From contig CM040090.1 of the NCBI GenBank assembly GCA_022496805.1, positions 18,656,001-18,720,000 on the forward strand: 64,000 nt of DNA. The letters are read 5' to 3'. Shown one piece after another: positions 29,109 through 42,990 of the stretch. The DNA comes from Pohlia nutans. Its lineage: Eukaryota > Streptophyta > Bryopsida > Bryales > Mniaceae. The notes beneath the pieces were generated by a model. The model did not search any database. It was not told where the DNA came from and saw only the letters and a list, made by a program, of their open reading frames with translations. Every line of letters starts with the position of its first letter. The stretch's first letter is position 1. The position numbers and the translations under genes are program-made.

Positions 29109-29937
29109 AATCGAAGTCTAGGATTCAGCACCTCAGACACCGGCTGAGGGTTACTGTAGCAGGGTTCACTGATTATCACTGGGTTTTTCTGCTATGATTG
29201 ATACTATCAGAAATAAAATGTATTAAATTAAAAAGTAACCATACAATTGTATTTTCAATTAGAGTGCAAACATTTTGCCAAAATTAGGGAATCATCCAAT
29301 GGTGGGATTGGAAGATCATAAATTCATAGTATGTCTTTAAACCGTATAATGCACATTCAAAAATGAGATTTTGAAGGGTGTGTGACTTCAAAGTTAGATA
29401 GAATTTGGGTAAAATTTTCTAAAATGAAAGTAAAGATGTTCACCAATGATTTGTGTCAACACCTCTCTATTGCAATTTTTCATGTCAAGAACGGACTCAA
29501 ACATAATTATTGTGAATTTTATAAGTGAGAGTGACTTATCCATGTACAATTTAGGACAACAATTTATACGTTAAATATGAAAGGACTTAGTACATGGATC
29601 AAGATCGGAATACACACACTAATGGAACATGAACAAGAGAACACAATCCAAAATAATAAAACAAGATAACAAACTTCTAAACACAATAAAAGAGTATATG
29701 TGTTGTATTTGTAAGTATTTATTGTATTTTCAAGTAATTAAAGTATTTTTTGCATTTTGTTCATAAGTATTTTGATAGTTGCACAACTCCAAATTGAACT
29801 TTTCTTTTTCAAAGATGTATGTTATACCACTCATCATTTGAACTTTACAATTTGAAATCCAATTCTTCACGGATTTTTCGTTATTTGCATTTTCAACAGA
29901 GCATATACCACAATGTGGTCGCTTGAGTACTAAAGGG
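29109..29937. repeat. Decayed relatives of the TTAA element at 57423 and of 32600-33020
   Basis: 29160-29560 matches the inverted interior of 57423-58646 (TGCACATTCAAAAATGAGAT, AACACCTCTCT then TGACATGA-like sequence). 29755-29940 matches 32636-33013 in part (TAGTTGCACAACTCCAAATT) and ends TACTAAAGGGTTAA, an end of the TTAA family. It is fragmentary. Confidence 0.5.
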
Positions 29938-30536
29938 TTAACCTCTAAAGGACCGGGGACTGGGGTGTTGAGCTTAGCTCTTGTTTTATTAACTAGCTCT
30001 TGTAACAAGCTCAATTCTTCATTGGTGTGAGACTGTGTGGTAATTTTGACAATTGGCACTATTGAAATTAAAAAAGACTTACGTAGGTTTCGTATGAAAA
30101 AGGGATAGATCAAATCACACAACTTTTTGAATAAATGTGGCCATTGTGAAGATTGATGGAACTTGTTTCCAGAGGTATTTTGTACATATGCAAAAATTGA
30201 ATTGTTCAAAAGTGCTCCAAAAATTCTAAAACTTTTATCATGCATAGAAATCATCATTTTGAACATGTACAAAAAATATATATTTAATTTGGAGGTGTGA
30301 GGAGGAAGATATGAGGGTCTAAAGTGACGTCGAGATAGCCTCTTTGAAGCTCAAAGAATTCACCAAACATTGCATACCTTATGAATTTTTGATGAGGAGG
30401 TACCCAAAAATTCAGCTCTCAAAAAAAGCCAAAGTCTCTTTGTTGCTCACCCTACATTTCACAGCCTAATAACTCAAATTTCCTCACTTTCTAGTTCCAA
30501 AATCCCCTTGGGGCCTTATGGTCCTTTAGAGGCTAA
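29938..30536. mobile_element. TTAA-type TIR element with GGACCG ends
   Basis: Left end TTAACCTCTAAAGGACC; right end ATGGTCCTTTAGAGGCTAA, where the outer TTAA has become CTAA. The left TTAA is again shared with the end of a neighbouring decayed element. It is about 600 bp and non-coding. Confidence 0.6.
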
Positions 30537-30638
30537 ACCTTAAGCGTCCGCACTTCATCTATCCAGTCAAACCTAGTCAATTTTTCACATTTTAAAATGT
30601 ATTATATCTTTTTGGTATTTTTCTCATATAGTGTATCT

Positions 30639-31552
30639 TTAACCCCTAAAGGACCGAGAGGACACATTGTGTCCTCGAATAATTTCATTACTTGAATAAT
30701 TTGTTTGGATTTCATAATTTTGACTCAATGTTAACTAGAGAATTGAAAATGTTGGTTTCAAGAACACAAAAAAACTTCAAGATTTGCAATTACGTTGATT
30801 GATTCATTGGGAAAAAACTAAAACGTCAACGTAGGTGAACTTGGGACATAGTAGTTAGGGCGGTTGATGACTTGGAGGGCGTTTTCACACTTGGACGTCA
30901 CATTTGTAAAAAAAAAGAAGTGCCCAGTATGTAAAATAGTTTCCAATACTGCATCATTAACACTATAAAATAATTATGAAAAATGTTTAAATATATTTTA
31001 AATGGAATCTTTTCAAAATAATTGGAATCTTTCTACATATTTTATATTATTTTGGAATATTCCAAATATATATTTGAATTCTTTAAAAAAAATTGCAATG
31101 TAAAAATTAATAACGATCACAAACACCGGCTCAACGAGTCACCAACAAGTCACCTCACCCAAACATAAATCTTTGAGAATCAATCATTGTTGTTGTATTT
31201 AGTTTTAGAACACCATTTTTTGTGGGCACCTAGATATGGTACATCTTTGTATGCTCCTAAACTTTCAAACGCTAATCATGGTTTCTAAATTTATGAGAAA
31301 GTTTGCAATGAATGACCTGTTGGTTTTATTCAAAATTTTCAAAAATCAACTCATGATCAAACCTTATAATCATGTAATATATACGGTAGATTGTTCTGAA
31401 AATTAATGTACAGTCTCATGACTAAGTCCTTTATGAACTTCAACGGTGAAGTTTTCTACATGAATACCAATCAAGAGATATAATTGCCTTTCTGAAAGCA
31501 TCACGAGAAAGTGATAAAATTTTAGAAATGAGCATGGTCTTTTAGGGGTTAA
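30639..31552. mobile_element. TTAA-flanked TIR element, about 0.9 kb
   Basis: TTAACCCCTAAAGGACCG at the left and ATGGTCTTTTAGGGGTTAA at the right. It is larger than the C elements and its interior is different, so it is another non-autonomous subfamily. No transposase frame is seen. Confidence 0.6.
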
Positions 31553-34077
31553 ACCAATTTACACTAATTGTAATAACAAAAAAGCCTAAAATGGTATGAA
31601 ACTTTTGTAAAAAAATGTAAACAATAGTTATAAACAAAAAGGTGTAGGTTGCATACATCTTGAGCTTGCATAAAAAGAAATTCGATTGAAAAAAAATGTT
31701 GCAGTGTATACTTGAATTTTTAAGGCTCTGAACTTTAAAGTGTTGTAAAAGAACGCAATTATAACAGTTTTGAAAAACCGTACCGTAAATTTTACTAGAA
31801 AGTAGTAGACAACTCCCACACATTCTTAGTTAGAACCAATTTCATTTGATACTAGGAACTAGGTAAAAATTAGCGTTTAACAAAAAAATGATCAAACATG
31901 GCCCTACATGGCTCCTTGCGCGTTTATGGGCTAAGTAGTCCAATGGTCTGAATCCTAAGCATAATGGTGTGGATCCTAAGCCACTAGGAGTAGTAGTTTG
32001 AGCAATCAAGGAGCTTAATGTGGGACAAATGCACATAGTGTTGAGGAAGCTTAATATAAGATAGAGGGAATAATCTCTTGTGAAGGCCATTCTCTTATTG
32101 ATGGAAAATTTATGCATTGTCTCACATTTGCATGTCAAGGACTAAAGACCGTTTTACACGATATGCCAAGGTCAATTAAATCTGAAGCCAATATACAGGA
32201 AAATTTGCCTCATGTTAAGAAGGGAGGAATCTTCTACGCTGCCCTAAGGAAGTGAATTGGGTTTCTATTTTCGTTCAACCCAATTCTCTCGCCTTATGGA
32301 TGTATCAGGTTTTGTTTTTTTGTGCATTAGATTATAATTTCCAACCCTTAGGATATGGATTTTAGGAAATGGCCTTGACTCCTTCATATAAAGCCTTTGG
32401 TTTGATTTCGTAAAATCAATTAATCAGCTACAAGTATTCAAGCATGTTAGAGCTCCAAATTGACCGTGGCCCGTCATGTAAAGTGGTCCTAAAAATTTCT
32501 ACAATCTCACTTTTGCATGTAAGGGACTAAACAATTGCTCTAGTTTATCCCATTAGAAAATTATTGAGTTATTGAGTTCACTTGCTTGAAAAAGTTTATT
32601 TGTTTTCAAATAAAACAAATTGGTTCATATTTTGTTCATAGGTATTATGATAGTTGCACAACTCCAAATTGAAATTTGGTTTTTTAGATGATGTGTATTA
32701 TAATTCTCCAACTTTGACATAACGTTCTTCAGCTCTTGCTCAACCACACTCTTTATCTACAATGTCGCTACACTATACACTACTAACAAAATAATTCAAT
32801 TTTCCAATAGTTGAAGCTATTGTATATCCTCCAAGATGCTTGTGATTCCAAGGCACTCTGGATGTGGATCCTTCAGGTGTCCCACGGGCAACAACGCCCT
32901 TCTAAAGAACATTATGGAACATCAAAATTCAAAATCCAATTGTTCACACATTTTCTATTATTTGCATTTTTTTGACACATTAGTGTTTACACTTGGGTAC
33001 AAAAGAGTTAAAGGCTAATCCTCCGAGGTCCAAACCCTACACTGATTTCAAAAATGTGTTATAAATGTTTAATCACAAAAATGGAGTTGATATACAAAAA
33101 AAAGTTGTAAATCTATATGTTTAGATCACATTTGTAGATTCATCATATTTTTTTATTAATGTTTTTTAATTAAAATTTCAAGGTTTTCTTTTAAAATCTA
33201 ATTAAAAATCTCAAATTAAAAAAATTCTAATTAAAAATTGTTGTAGTGAATTTGAAGTAGTGTACACTTTCAAATAGTATAATTTCCATTATTTGATTCT
33301 ACTTATTTTGAAAAATCATTTTTGAGATCTCACTTTTCGAATTAAAAATGGGCTCGACACAAACCAATTTTGTTTATCTGTGAAAAAATCACAATAATTT
33401 GTTTAGAAGATCAATACCATACAAATAGTAGTCAGTGAAGGGATGCAACAGAAATATCTGGTGCGTCTAAAGGTTAAACTCTCACCTTGTTTTCAATTAT
33501 CACACATTCTTTAAGGATTGATTATCATAAACTTCAATGTAAGGTCAAACTCTCTACAAAAAGTTTAGTACTTTTGTAGTAAGGTCAACTTCTTCACATC
33601 TTATCAATGAATTGTCACTTTCGTTCCATCATCAAAAATTCTTGATATCGAATGTGACACGTAAAAGGTTGGTATTTTACTCAAATATATTAAATTTTTG
33701 ACATTACCGGTATTTGACTTTCTGTAACTGATTTCAGATACCCAAGCCATATAACCTCCAATTGGGCTAAAACCTTCATGAATGCATTGCAATTGCATAG
33801 CACAGAATTTGACCAATAAATCAATGTTTCAACTACACAAACATTCCAATTGTATAAAAGAAGGGATTGCAGGGTACTAGCTCACTTGTAAAAACCTACT
33901 GAGAAATATACAAAAACCAGCCTTCATTATACAAGCAGGGTCTTTTATTATGATAGCTATCTCGTAGAATACTTGTGGCCCCTTCTGGCCACTTAACAAC
34001 ATTGACGAGCAAACAGCTCACTTGCGAGAATCATACAGAAACTCAAATAAAGCTACAACTTAGAGCAGCAAACAAAT
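31553..34077. other. AT-rich intergenic stretch with decayed repeats
   Basis: A phrase at about 32118-32150 (TCTCACATTTGCATGTCAAG) recurs in altered form at 32506-32530. A piece at 32636-33013 is related to 29755-29940. No supported gene. The end near 33850-34077 is probably 3' UTR of the pyruvate carrier gene. Confidence 0.45.
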
Positions 34078-36121
34078 TCAGGCATCTGCGACCTTCTTCA
34101 GTGGCGCTTCAGGGACAGCCATGTAATCTTGACTGCAAGCCAAACACAGCTGAATGAGACAACGATTTGTACCACGGCCAATATTCCAAAACAGCTTAAC
34201 AGAATTCATTCAAATGCATGTACGGGTAACCAAGATTACTGAAGGAGCATAAACAGGACAAGCCATAGAGCAGAGGCTTACTGGATCTTGCGGGACAGCT
34301 GATAAAGCCCTGTTGTTGCCATTGCAACATTGACACTGAATAGGTTCCAGTTTTTCTGCAACATATTGCCCCACAGGTGAATTACTTAAGATTGAACCAT
34401 TCACCAATACCAAACATCCTTGATTCATTCATTGTCATGTATTGGAGTGATATGATAACTCGTGGGGTTATCATATCACTCCAATACATGATAATGAATA
34501 AAGAGTTATAAAGAGTCATAACATGATAATGAATAAAGATTGAAGAGTCCAAAGAGTCCACAGCTTGTTCAAAAATCGAGAATTTCAAATAAAATTAAGT
34601 CTGTGAAGCAATGGAGACCTACCGGAGTGATAACCATGCTGTAACGTGACCAAATCAAGCCCGTGGCTGTTACAGCTGCAGAACACCGTGAAGATCCACA
34701 GGTAAATGTACAGATTCGTGAAATTTGATGTGAACACCAGGATAACAATTCAATAAGAGCTATGTCCTGCAAAAGAAAGGTGCAGTTCGAGCTGATTACC
34801 CATTTGCTGAGGGTAAGAAATCTTTTCCGGGGGCTTTTGAAAATCAGCAATGTTGGCTATAGAAATGCCCCATTTGAAAGTTGGCGCCCAGAAATGAACT
34901 GCAGGCCACAGAAAAAAGTAAAGGTCAGAGGAAGCACACACGTTCAAATAAGACGAGTGCCGCTCAGGTGACACCTCCCCCCTGAAATGTACACCACTGG
35001 TACATTCTCTCGACAGAACTGTCTCCTGGGCACCACTCAAGCCTAAAAGCACATCCTGCTTCAAACAGAATTGTTCAAAAGCCTTGGTTTAGGCCTCACA
35101 GTAGACACAGTGATTTTTTGTTGCAAATTTTACTACATAAAATTTGGGCTGGCTAATTGATAAAAAAGGCATTTTGAAAAAAAAGAAAGAATGATAGCCA
35201 GATTTCCTACCTGGAGTCAAGATGTGTGGCCTATTTAAACCTAGGTATCACCCAGGTATTGCCTAAGTAGCACATGTGTATTACCCTGATATTACCTACA
35301 TATTGATATGAAAAGAGTATCCAAGGAGCCCGGATTGCTTTTTAACCCTTTCATGACCAAGAATTCATGGTTTTAAAACGACAAATTCAATCATTCATAG
35401 AACGAAAAGTATGATCTAGATAGGACCAAATTTTATATCACCAGAATTAGTAAAGAACATTGCATGTGTTGACCAAAAAGATAAATAAATTTGAACAATA
35501 GAAACTTCACATAAAACCGACTCAAAACTGCTAAAAAAAAACATGAAGCCATATTTGGTTGATGGGTCATGAAAGGGTTAAGTCATGGAAAAGTAGCAAA
35601 AATGCTAAACTGTCTCCTGACAGAAACAAAAATCACTGGTAGACATATAGTTTGACTGCATTGCGCAACAATCGGCCAGGTATGATTCCACTTTCGCTAA
35701 TCCAATACACTCTACACACTTTGTGGCAACTCAATGCCCGTTTTCATACATGGATCGCTTCTCCTTTACCAATCTCCACAGTCAATTCATACTGGTAACA
35801 GAACCTATTCACGGTACAGATATGCACATCCTGACGCTTACTTTGCCCTAGATCAGAGTCTCTGGAGTGACATAACAGAATTCAAGACCGACAAATGCAT
35901 ATTCCATTTTGGTCAAACCCTAGGCTCCACAGATCCATGCTCCATTCTACTGATCTTTGATTCCACTCATCATCCAGATACCGAGAGCATTACAAACACG
36001 AAAGAACCCTAAATTGGACACAGATTCTTCGACGAAAGAAAGGGAGGGCGATCCGTCCGGGGTACTCACTGGTCTTGGGGCCGGCAGGGTGGTTCCACAT
36101 CGCGGCCACTTTAGACGCCAT
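34078..36121 (-). CDS. MPC2: Mitochondrial pyruvate carrier 2, five exons, 110 aa
   Basis: MPC2 pairs with MPC1 in the inner mitochondrial membrane to import pyruvate. Exons are 36070-36121, 34800-34898, 34623-34675, 34282-34355 and 34078-34132, all with GT-AG junctions and consistent phases, giving 111 codons with TGA. The plant MPC2 hallmarks are present in order: WNHPAGPKT (9-17), HFWAPTFKWGISIANIADF, KPPEKISYPQQ, TGLIWSRYSMVITPKNW and LFSVNVAMATTGLYQLSRKI. Length matches the family (about 105-110). The first exon encodes only 17 codons. Intron 1 (1.17 kb) holds a TTAA element and a dispersed repeat, and intron 3 holds a perfect 24-bp hairpin. The gene looks intact. Confidence 0.95.
34436..34490. 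repeat. Perfect 24-bp inverted repeat in MPC2 intron 3
   Basis: The arms at 34436-34459 and 34467-34490 are exact complements, beginning CATGTATTGGAGTGATATG, with a 7-base loop. Part of the right arm's outer sequence (ACATGATAATGAATAAAGA) is repeated directly at 34512. Confidence 0.85.
35121..35335. repeat. Dispersed repeat in MPC2 intron 1
   Basis: CTACATAAAATTTGGGCTGG through AATAGCCAGATTTCCTAC-like sequence, followed by TTTAAACCTAGGTATCA and a run of stepped AGGTATTACC-like phrases. It matches 50712-50930 and, inverted, about 52730-52950. It is the upstream half of the repeat whose other half is at 3127-3470. Confidence 0.6.
35342..35581. mobile_element. TTAA-flanked TIR element, subfamily C copy 3, in MPC2 intron 1
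   Basis: TTAACCCTTTCATGACCAAG at the left and GGGTCATGAAAGGGTTAA at the right, both inside TTAA. The interior matches 25479-25719 closely (GATAGGACCAAATTTTATAT, ACATTGCATGTGTTGA). The ends have drifted together (CATGACC in place of AAAGGACC). Confidence 0.7.
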
Positions 36122-39100
36122 CACGAAGCGAGACTGTGCTAGGCCAGCTGCATCCAAGAAATGAAACCCTAGCCGAGCTTGGAATTGCCAGAGCTGCTGC
36201 AAAGACGACGACAACAAACAAATGGCAAACAATTGGAAGACCCCCGTGCCGCTGGGGAGCTTCTTCCTCGACTGAGGCAGTGGCAACGGATGTGGGGGAA
36301 TCGTTCGTTGCGACGGACAGAATCCTGGGGATGGTTTTCATCCGCATGTTTCACCAACGAATATGGCCTGCTGACCTGCTCGATACCGACGACCAATGAG
36401 ATAAGGTCGAGGCAACTAAAACCGATAAGTTAAGACATTCACTATATATAGATGAATCGATATTTTGAGTATTTTCCTCTTTTAGCAATAAGAAATTAAG
36501 AAGTTTTCATATTTTATTTAATTTTTTTTGACAATTATTTGAATAAGTACAAATTTTCAAAGTGAAAGTCATAGGTTTACCTAAAACTGATCACATGCTT
36601 TAATGTACAAATGAGGTTCATCTTTCCTTTGAAAAATTAGAAATTAGGCAAGAATCTAGGGTGGTTGGTTTTGGGTACGTGGTCGGTTTAGGTGCCTCGA
36701 CCTTAACCCCACCTAACCCAAAGGCTTCGCTCAATGAGAATACCCTACGTCGTGGTCAATTTCTACATTAATTAATTACTTTTTGTCCAAAAGTGCCGCA
36801 TGTCATCTTGTGATTGGTTTATGGTGACATGGACCTCTCAAAATATGATGTGGAAATTAGGTTTTGACACGATACTTGCTGAATCTGATCCTCACATACG
36901 GTAGTGGGTGTCAGGATGGGATGGTGGCTTTGGTTACTCGAAACCTATTTCTCATTCTCTCACTACTTTGAAGGGAGAAACGACAATTGGAGATGACAAG
37001 GCTTTATTCGTATAGATGAGACTATTGTGTAGATCTGGGATTTAAATTTTATTTATTAAAAATGGCATTTTCATAGTTGAACATGCCGATAACAATTCAA
37101 TACTCCGTGTCCTTCTGCATGTGTCGAAGCAATTTTGCAAAATGGTATGATTTTTTTGTACCTAATAGGCTATACAATTGTCCACCTAGTATTCAATTGT
37201 GACTTTCTTATACATATTGTGGTTACTATGATACCATGGTAATTTATGATATTATTGGAATGTGCGACGAAGTTATATCAAGACCGACCTTTGAATAATA
37301 TAGTGTTCTACCTTGTGTTACATTGCATGTAGAGCTAGAATCCGTAAATCCACTTCCCTATACTCAAGGTTGTCATTTTGAATACATTTTGGCAATGTCT
37401 ATACACTAACCTTGTTCGACGCTCTTCAAAATTTCATTGTGCAAATTGAATGCAATATTTGAGAGCTATGCAAATGTACATAAGAATATTATACAATATT
37501 ATTAGACATGCTACAAAGTATGGTATATTTTGGTGACGTACCTCATGCTTGGTATTTTGGATCAATACATATTCAACATTATGGAATATATATTTCAGTA
37601 ATGTACTCAATGTACCCTATAATTACACAAATTAGAAAACTCTTCCACAAGTATTTCACAATGATCTAATTGTGTACTCAAGTCATTGCCTTGATGATGA
37701 TGCATATGCTCCGTACACGAGTAGGGGTGCCATCTTTAAACATGGCATTTGCATTGTTGAAGCAATTTGTGCTACTGTCAAAAAATGAATTTTTGTGTTG
37801 CTCATTTTGCATTGCATTAATCTGTTGCTCCATATATTCGTCATTCTTTATTTGAATGAAATATTGGTACTCTCAAATTGCTGTAATAACTTTGATTTCT
37901 ACGTACGACCAACAACCTCCAAGCCTGCCCTTCGTTGTCAACAATCTGCTCATAGCCACAGTAACATCATATTTCAAATGGATCTCGAAATGGATATGTA
38001 AAAATTTACAGTTAGGACACATCATTGTTTTTTCATTCTATTTTGGTAATGTCATTCAAGAAATGTATGACTTGGGATTTGTAGCTTATGACTTTATTGT
38101 GAGTGATTTCCTAAATAGAAGAGAGCGGATGTAGAATTTCATACGGCGATCAGATAATGATTCTTCATTTACTGTGGACCAAATTTTTATTTTGATATCA
38201 CATAGGGATGTACTGCTAATCTTTTATTCCGGATGGGATTCAATTTTTTACATTGGACGCTGTTTTCATTTTTGATTTCACATGGGACCCAAAATTTGTA
38301 AAAAACACTATATGTTGATCAATACACAAAGAAGTCTTTTGAGCGATTGAGCAATGTTATTGTACTATCGTGTTCCTTTTCATTGTAGTTTCTTTTTTCC
38401 TACATTTTGCAAACTTCCCTTTCATTAATAGGGTTGTTCCATAACATTTACGTTCCAATTGATTCATTGCTCCGCATAAACAACAATTCATTGATTCATT
38501 GATTCAATTAGAGGAAACCCAAATATAAGAATTTTGTATTAGTTTAAATCAGATCATTATGGAATGCCACATAGGGTTCTCTATTACAAAGCACAACTCG
38601 GAAATGTCTCCGCATTATGATTAACTTTTGCGTCCGTATGCTTAACAATTATAAGTACATTAATATACACATCATGGCCCACTGCATTACAAATGTATGT
38701 AGTCCAGCAATATTTGAAAAAGCGTACACAATGTTTCAAAATTTGAGCGTTAATCCTTAAAGGGGCTCATGGAGTTAGTTTACACATTGACGTATATATA
38801 TAGTTGATATTTGTTGTAAATAGAAAGTTCCAAATTGAGACCCCAATAGCTCATTAAAATAATGTGAACGTTAATTTTAACATGTTCAAGAACATCTAAA
38901 ATTGGGAATTCATAAGCATAATTATGCAAGTGACATTTGTGAAATGTGCATTCTATTTGTATGGTGCAATTTCCTAGTGCTATCCACAATACTTTGCTAC
39001 ATAAGTACAAATACAACTTTTTTGCATATTGTGGGTACTATGCCATTGGCGCACTTTTCTTTGTAGCCAATAAAAAATTCGATTTTCTTTTATTTTCAAA

Positions 39101-41600
39101 ACATTAGCAATTATAATTTATTTAAATGTCAGATTACAAATCCTCTAATATCTTTTGCACCCTCCTACTTGTACAAAGCTTTCCAATGGTACCAAGAATG
39201 AAATTTGTTGTTTTGTGTTCAAATGTGATATTGTAAGTGTAGTGATTTTTTGGTTGCTTAATTTTATGAGTTGACTTTTCCAAGAGCATTGTTATTTTGA
39301 AATCTTTAAATTTTTTGGTGGAACAATGTGGCATGAATGGAGGCTTAGAATTTTCACAAATCATCCTCTTTCTAATTGGTTCACACATGCATGGAGCTAG
39401 CTTGGCTTAAAAGTTTCATTAAAGAATCCACAATGCAAAAAGTGCATGATGGATGAAAAAATTGAGTTCAAATTTGTAAATCATGCAAAATTTGCATGAT
39501 TGGGCAGTTAGGGGATATATGAATTTTTATAATTTTACTCAATATACATTGAAAAAAATCACTCGATAATCAATAATTATCACACTGTACATCCAAAACC
39601 GACAAAATGAGTTCATTATATTCCTCATGGTCGAAATCTTTCCGATTATACTAGGAACGCGTTGTACAACCACATGAAAGGAACTAGCACAATGTTACAT
39701 ACAAAATAACACAAACTAACCAAAGAATGTATTGTACCTTGAAGTGCAAAATTCATCTGAAAGTAACTGTGCACTTGAACTACTTGATCAGGGATGAATT
39801 TATTATAAATTACATTCAACACTCACTACTAAAAAATTGTGACCAAACCAATAGAAAATCAACTAATTTATGTTGCTTGGAGCACTACAATGACCAATTT
39901 CAGTGATTTTTGAACTTTTTGTAAAACCAATAAATTGCTACTTGTTTTTTGTTGATTTGAATAGTGCAATGACCAAATTAACAAAATTAAAAAAAAATAG
40001 AATCTTTTAGACTCTTTGAAATCTTTTGTAATTTATGGACTTGACTTTGTATATTTATAAGATTTTGGGATGTTTAAGATTTATACCATAGCAATAGGGC
40101 AAGGTTGGCACATTAATGACAAATAATTAACCAACCCTCAAAACTATGAGTCGTGATTTCAAACCATTTTCCACTTTGGAGTAGGCCCTTCTTAATACAA
40201 AATTTGTTGAATACAATTCTTGTACAAGATGTGAATTTTTTAATAAACTTGTGTTTCAATATTAAGTTAATGCCTAATTTTTTTTGATCAATTCACGTTG
40301 CAATTAAAAAGCTATTTCTCAAAAGGTGATTTTTTTTAGTTTTGGGCAATTTTGGGCACCCATAGCAAATAAATCCAATTGGTTTGAAATTCTTTATACA
40401 AACTCTCAACAAAATTGTAAACCTAATCTCTAAAGTTGAAAGGCATCAAACCACACAAATATGACTTTCAAAACACTTCAAACAACTAAAACACCCTAAT
40501 TTGGGCCCCAATTTGGACAACATTCAAAATACTATGGTTGAAATTCTATGTACTCTGAATATTTTTTAGCATAATCATTCATAATTAAAAAAAAAAGTAA
40601 ACAGACTTTGAGAGCCAATTTGTCATAGTAGAATAACTTTTTTCAAAAAACTTTGAACTTGAAAAGTTGGAAATCCAAATTAACTAACATCTCAAAAAAT
40701 TTGTTTGAGATATCAAGTCTCTATTTAAAAATTATAGACAAAATTCAGAGTGAGGTAGCAAGAAATATATTTTTTGATATTTTCAAACACCCACTTTGAG
40801 TTATGTTTATAACTTTTGAATGGAGGCTCAAAATTCCAAACGGGTTTTTTGAAATGGAACTTAACATAATTTTTTAGCTATTTTTGTCTAAATAATTAAA
40901 AAAAAGTTATTTTATTATGCCAAAATGGTCTTCAAAGTCTGCTAAGTTTTAAAACACAGAATTGCAAGTGTATATGTAAAAAAAATGCTTTGTTTATCGA
41001 ATTCTAATGTCGGTGAATCGGTTAAAGTGTTGAATCATCAAGTGTGAAGTTCCGAGTAGCGATTGTGGATGTACAGTTTGGCTGTCTGGAGGCATCAGGT
41101 AGTCAATTTTTTTCTGCTCGACAATTTCGAGCAGCAAAATAAATAAATTTTTATTTTATTTTATTTATTTATAAATGTTACTTGATCATTTTAACAAAAA
41201 AATCAACAAATATATATTGATTATTGTCCTATACAACGCGTCTGAAACAATATAAAATATCAACGCTACTTTGTTGATTTGAATGTTGAATAGAAAGACC
41301 ATTGTAGTCTAATGCGAGTTGTCTAGATCTTGAATGTGTTCCAGTTGTCTTCTGTAGATAGATAGATAAGAACTCCGGTCCACATTATGGGCCGACGTGA
41401 ATAAACTGTCTGTTTGTTTAGCCACTAATCCAATGTCCACAGGACAAAGGGTTAATGGTACTAAACTACTCTCCCCTTTAAGGAATAGACACTCTTCGTC
41501 TCATGTACACTTCATCCACCACAACGATCTTCATGTTCTTATGCATTCTTTGTGTTCATGTGCAGTCGTTGTGCAGGAAATTTCCAACCATCAAGGATAT
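36122..41600. other. MPC2 upstream region, then long AT-rich stretch without a gene
   Basis: 36122-36430 is GC-richer and is probably the MPC2 promoter and 5'UTR; frames there are short and overlap on both strands. From about 36480 to 41600 the sequence is AT-rich, and no frame has splice structure or a family motif. A truncated subfamily A element lies at 39134-39515. ATTTT runs occur at 41140-41170. Confidence 0.5.
39134..39515 (-). repeat. Truncated subfamily A element
   Basis: Inverted relative to 4869-5445: GTGGCATGAATGGAGGCTTA, TGCAAAAAGTGCATGATGGA, then CATGCAAAATTTGCATG and GGGCAGTTAGGGG. The outer TTAA is lost. Confidence 0.55.
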
Positions 41601-41621
41601 AGGAGACAATGGATTTTAAAC

Positions 41622-41852
41622 GATTTTTGTGCGACATCTGATATTTTATGGATTCGTACATTTTTTGCACGGATTTTGCACGGATTTTGTGCTGATTCTA
41701 CACGTATTTTGCACTGTGTAAAATAAAGAAAATAGTAAATGTAAAAGCAATGCAGATTTACTACAAAATTAGCATGAAATCCGTGTGGAATTTGTGTGAA
41801 AAATGTATGAACCCATGAAATATCAAATGTCACACGGAAATTGTAAAAAATC
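41622..41852. repeat. Imperfect foldback element
   Basis: The left arm (GATTTTTGTGCGACATCTGA, then CGTACATTTTTTGCACGG) pairs with the right arm (AAAAATGTATGAACCCATG, then TCACACGGAAATTG). The left arm carries a GCACGGATTTT direct repeat. The arms are about 70 bases each. It is probably an old foldback MITE. Confidence 0.5.
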
Positions 41853-42599
41853 AATGAGGCCCAAAATTCCTGATGTTATTAAGATCATTGGCAGTCCATG
41901 CCCACCACAGAAAGGGACTTGCAATTGCAAATATATCAATGTCATTTCATTCATCCAAAATACAACTCCTTCAGGGATGATGAACAAAAAAAGTGGTTCA
42001 CATCAACGGAAAAAGTGAATCACCTCAACATTGTCTTGGTGTTATGAAATTTGCTACTTGGAGAAAAGAATGATGTCCTTTTCATCATTTTTTTTGCTTT
42101 TTTGAAGATTTCAATAGATAAACCAATATTAATTAAACATGCTAAATTTTAAACTCAAAAACTTAAAATTATAATTTGTACAATTGTTTAGTATTTCATC
42201 ATGATACGACATTCATAAATCCTTTGACCGATACGGTCGTACTCGCGTATCAAGTGATTAAATCCCAATTTTTTAAAGGGGCAGTTTCGTGATGAATATC
42301 TTATAATCAAACTAGACAAGAAAAAAGAAAACTTAAATGAAAAAGAAAAAGAAAATGCAAACAAATTGATGTTATTGGTTGTCTTCCAAGTCTCAATGTA
42401 AAAGGAGGTCATATTGGACAGGTTTGGATCATTGAACGTGACCTTTGGACACAAACCACATTTCTTTTCCATTTTAGGATTGGATAAATTAGGACATAAA
42501 GAGAATATGCTCAAATATTTTAATACGATTGAAGCATACAAAATTAAGGTTAACATTTGGTATGGGCGAATTCGACCAAACAAACAAGCGACCTATTGT

Positions 42600-42990
42600 G
42601 CGGTTTCACTGCAAACCTAGTGGCTGACACCCTACCTAATGTCTTGGTAGCAACCCAATAGGGTATTGGCCACGGTGGGAGGGCCACAATTCGGGTATTT
42701 ATTCATGAGAGCGCTCTCTCTCTCTCTCTCACACACATCTCAGTTAGAACTCTGCTCTAGCTCACTTCATTGCTTTGCTTTTGCGTTTTCTTTTGTTGTG
42801 CTTTGTTCTACTTGGGATCGCCGATCTCTAATCTACACCAGTAACACCACAAGAGGTGAGCTTCTATCGATGCCTTGATTCTTTAATTTTATGTTTTGGA
42901 TTTCGATCCGATTTTTTCGATCAAATCCCCGGTTGCTTGCAATTGATATAGTTGAGGTGAAATGCATGTGTAGATCCTCAATCATCGACC
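42600..42990 (+). promoter_or_regulatory. Promoter, leader and 5'UTR intron of peptide gene copy B
   Basis: Holds the array signals: TATTGGCCACGGTGGGAGGG, GGGTATTTATTCATGAGAG and a CT run at about 42713-42730. A 5'UTR intron is proposed from AAGAG|GTGAGC (42856) to GTGTAG (42973), matching copy A. This copy has a standard GT donor. Confidence 0.5.

Noticed and set aside
29730..30272. 180-codon minus-strand frame
   Set aside because: It crosses the border of two TTAA-type elements, has low-complexity composition and no domain; probably a chance frame.
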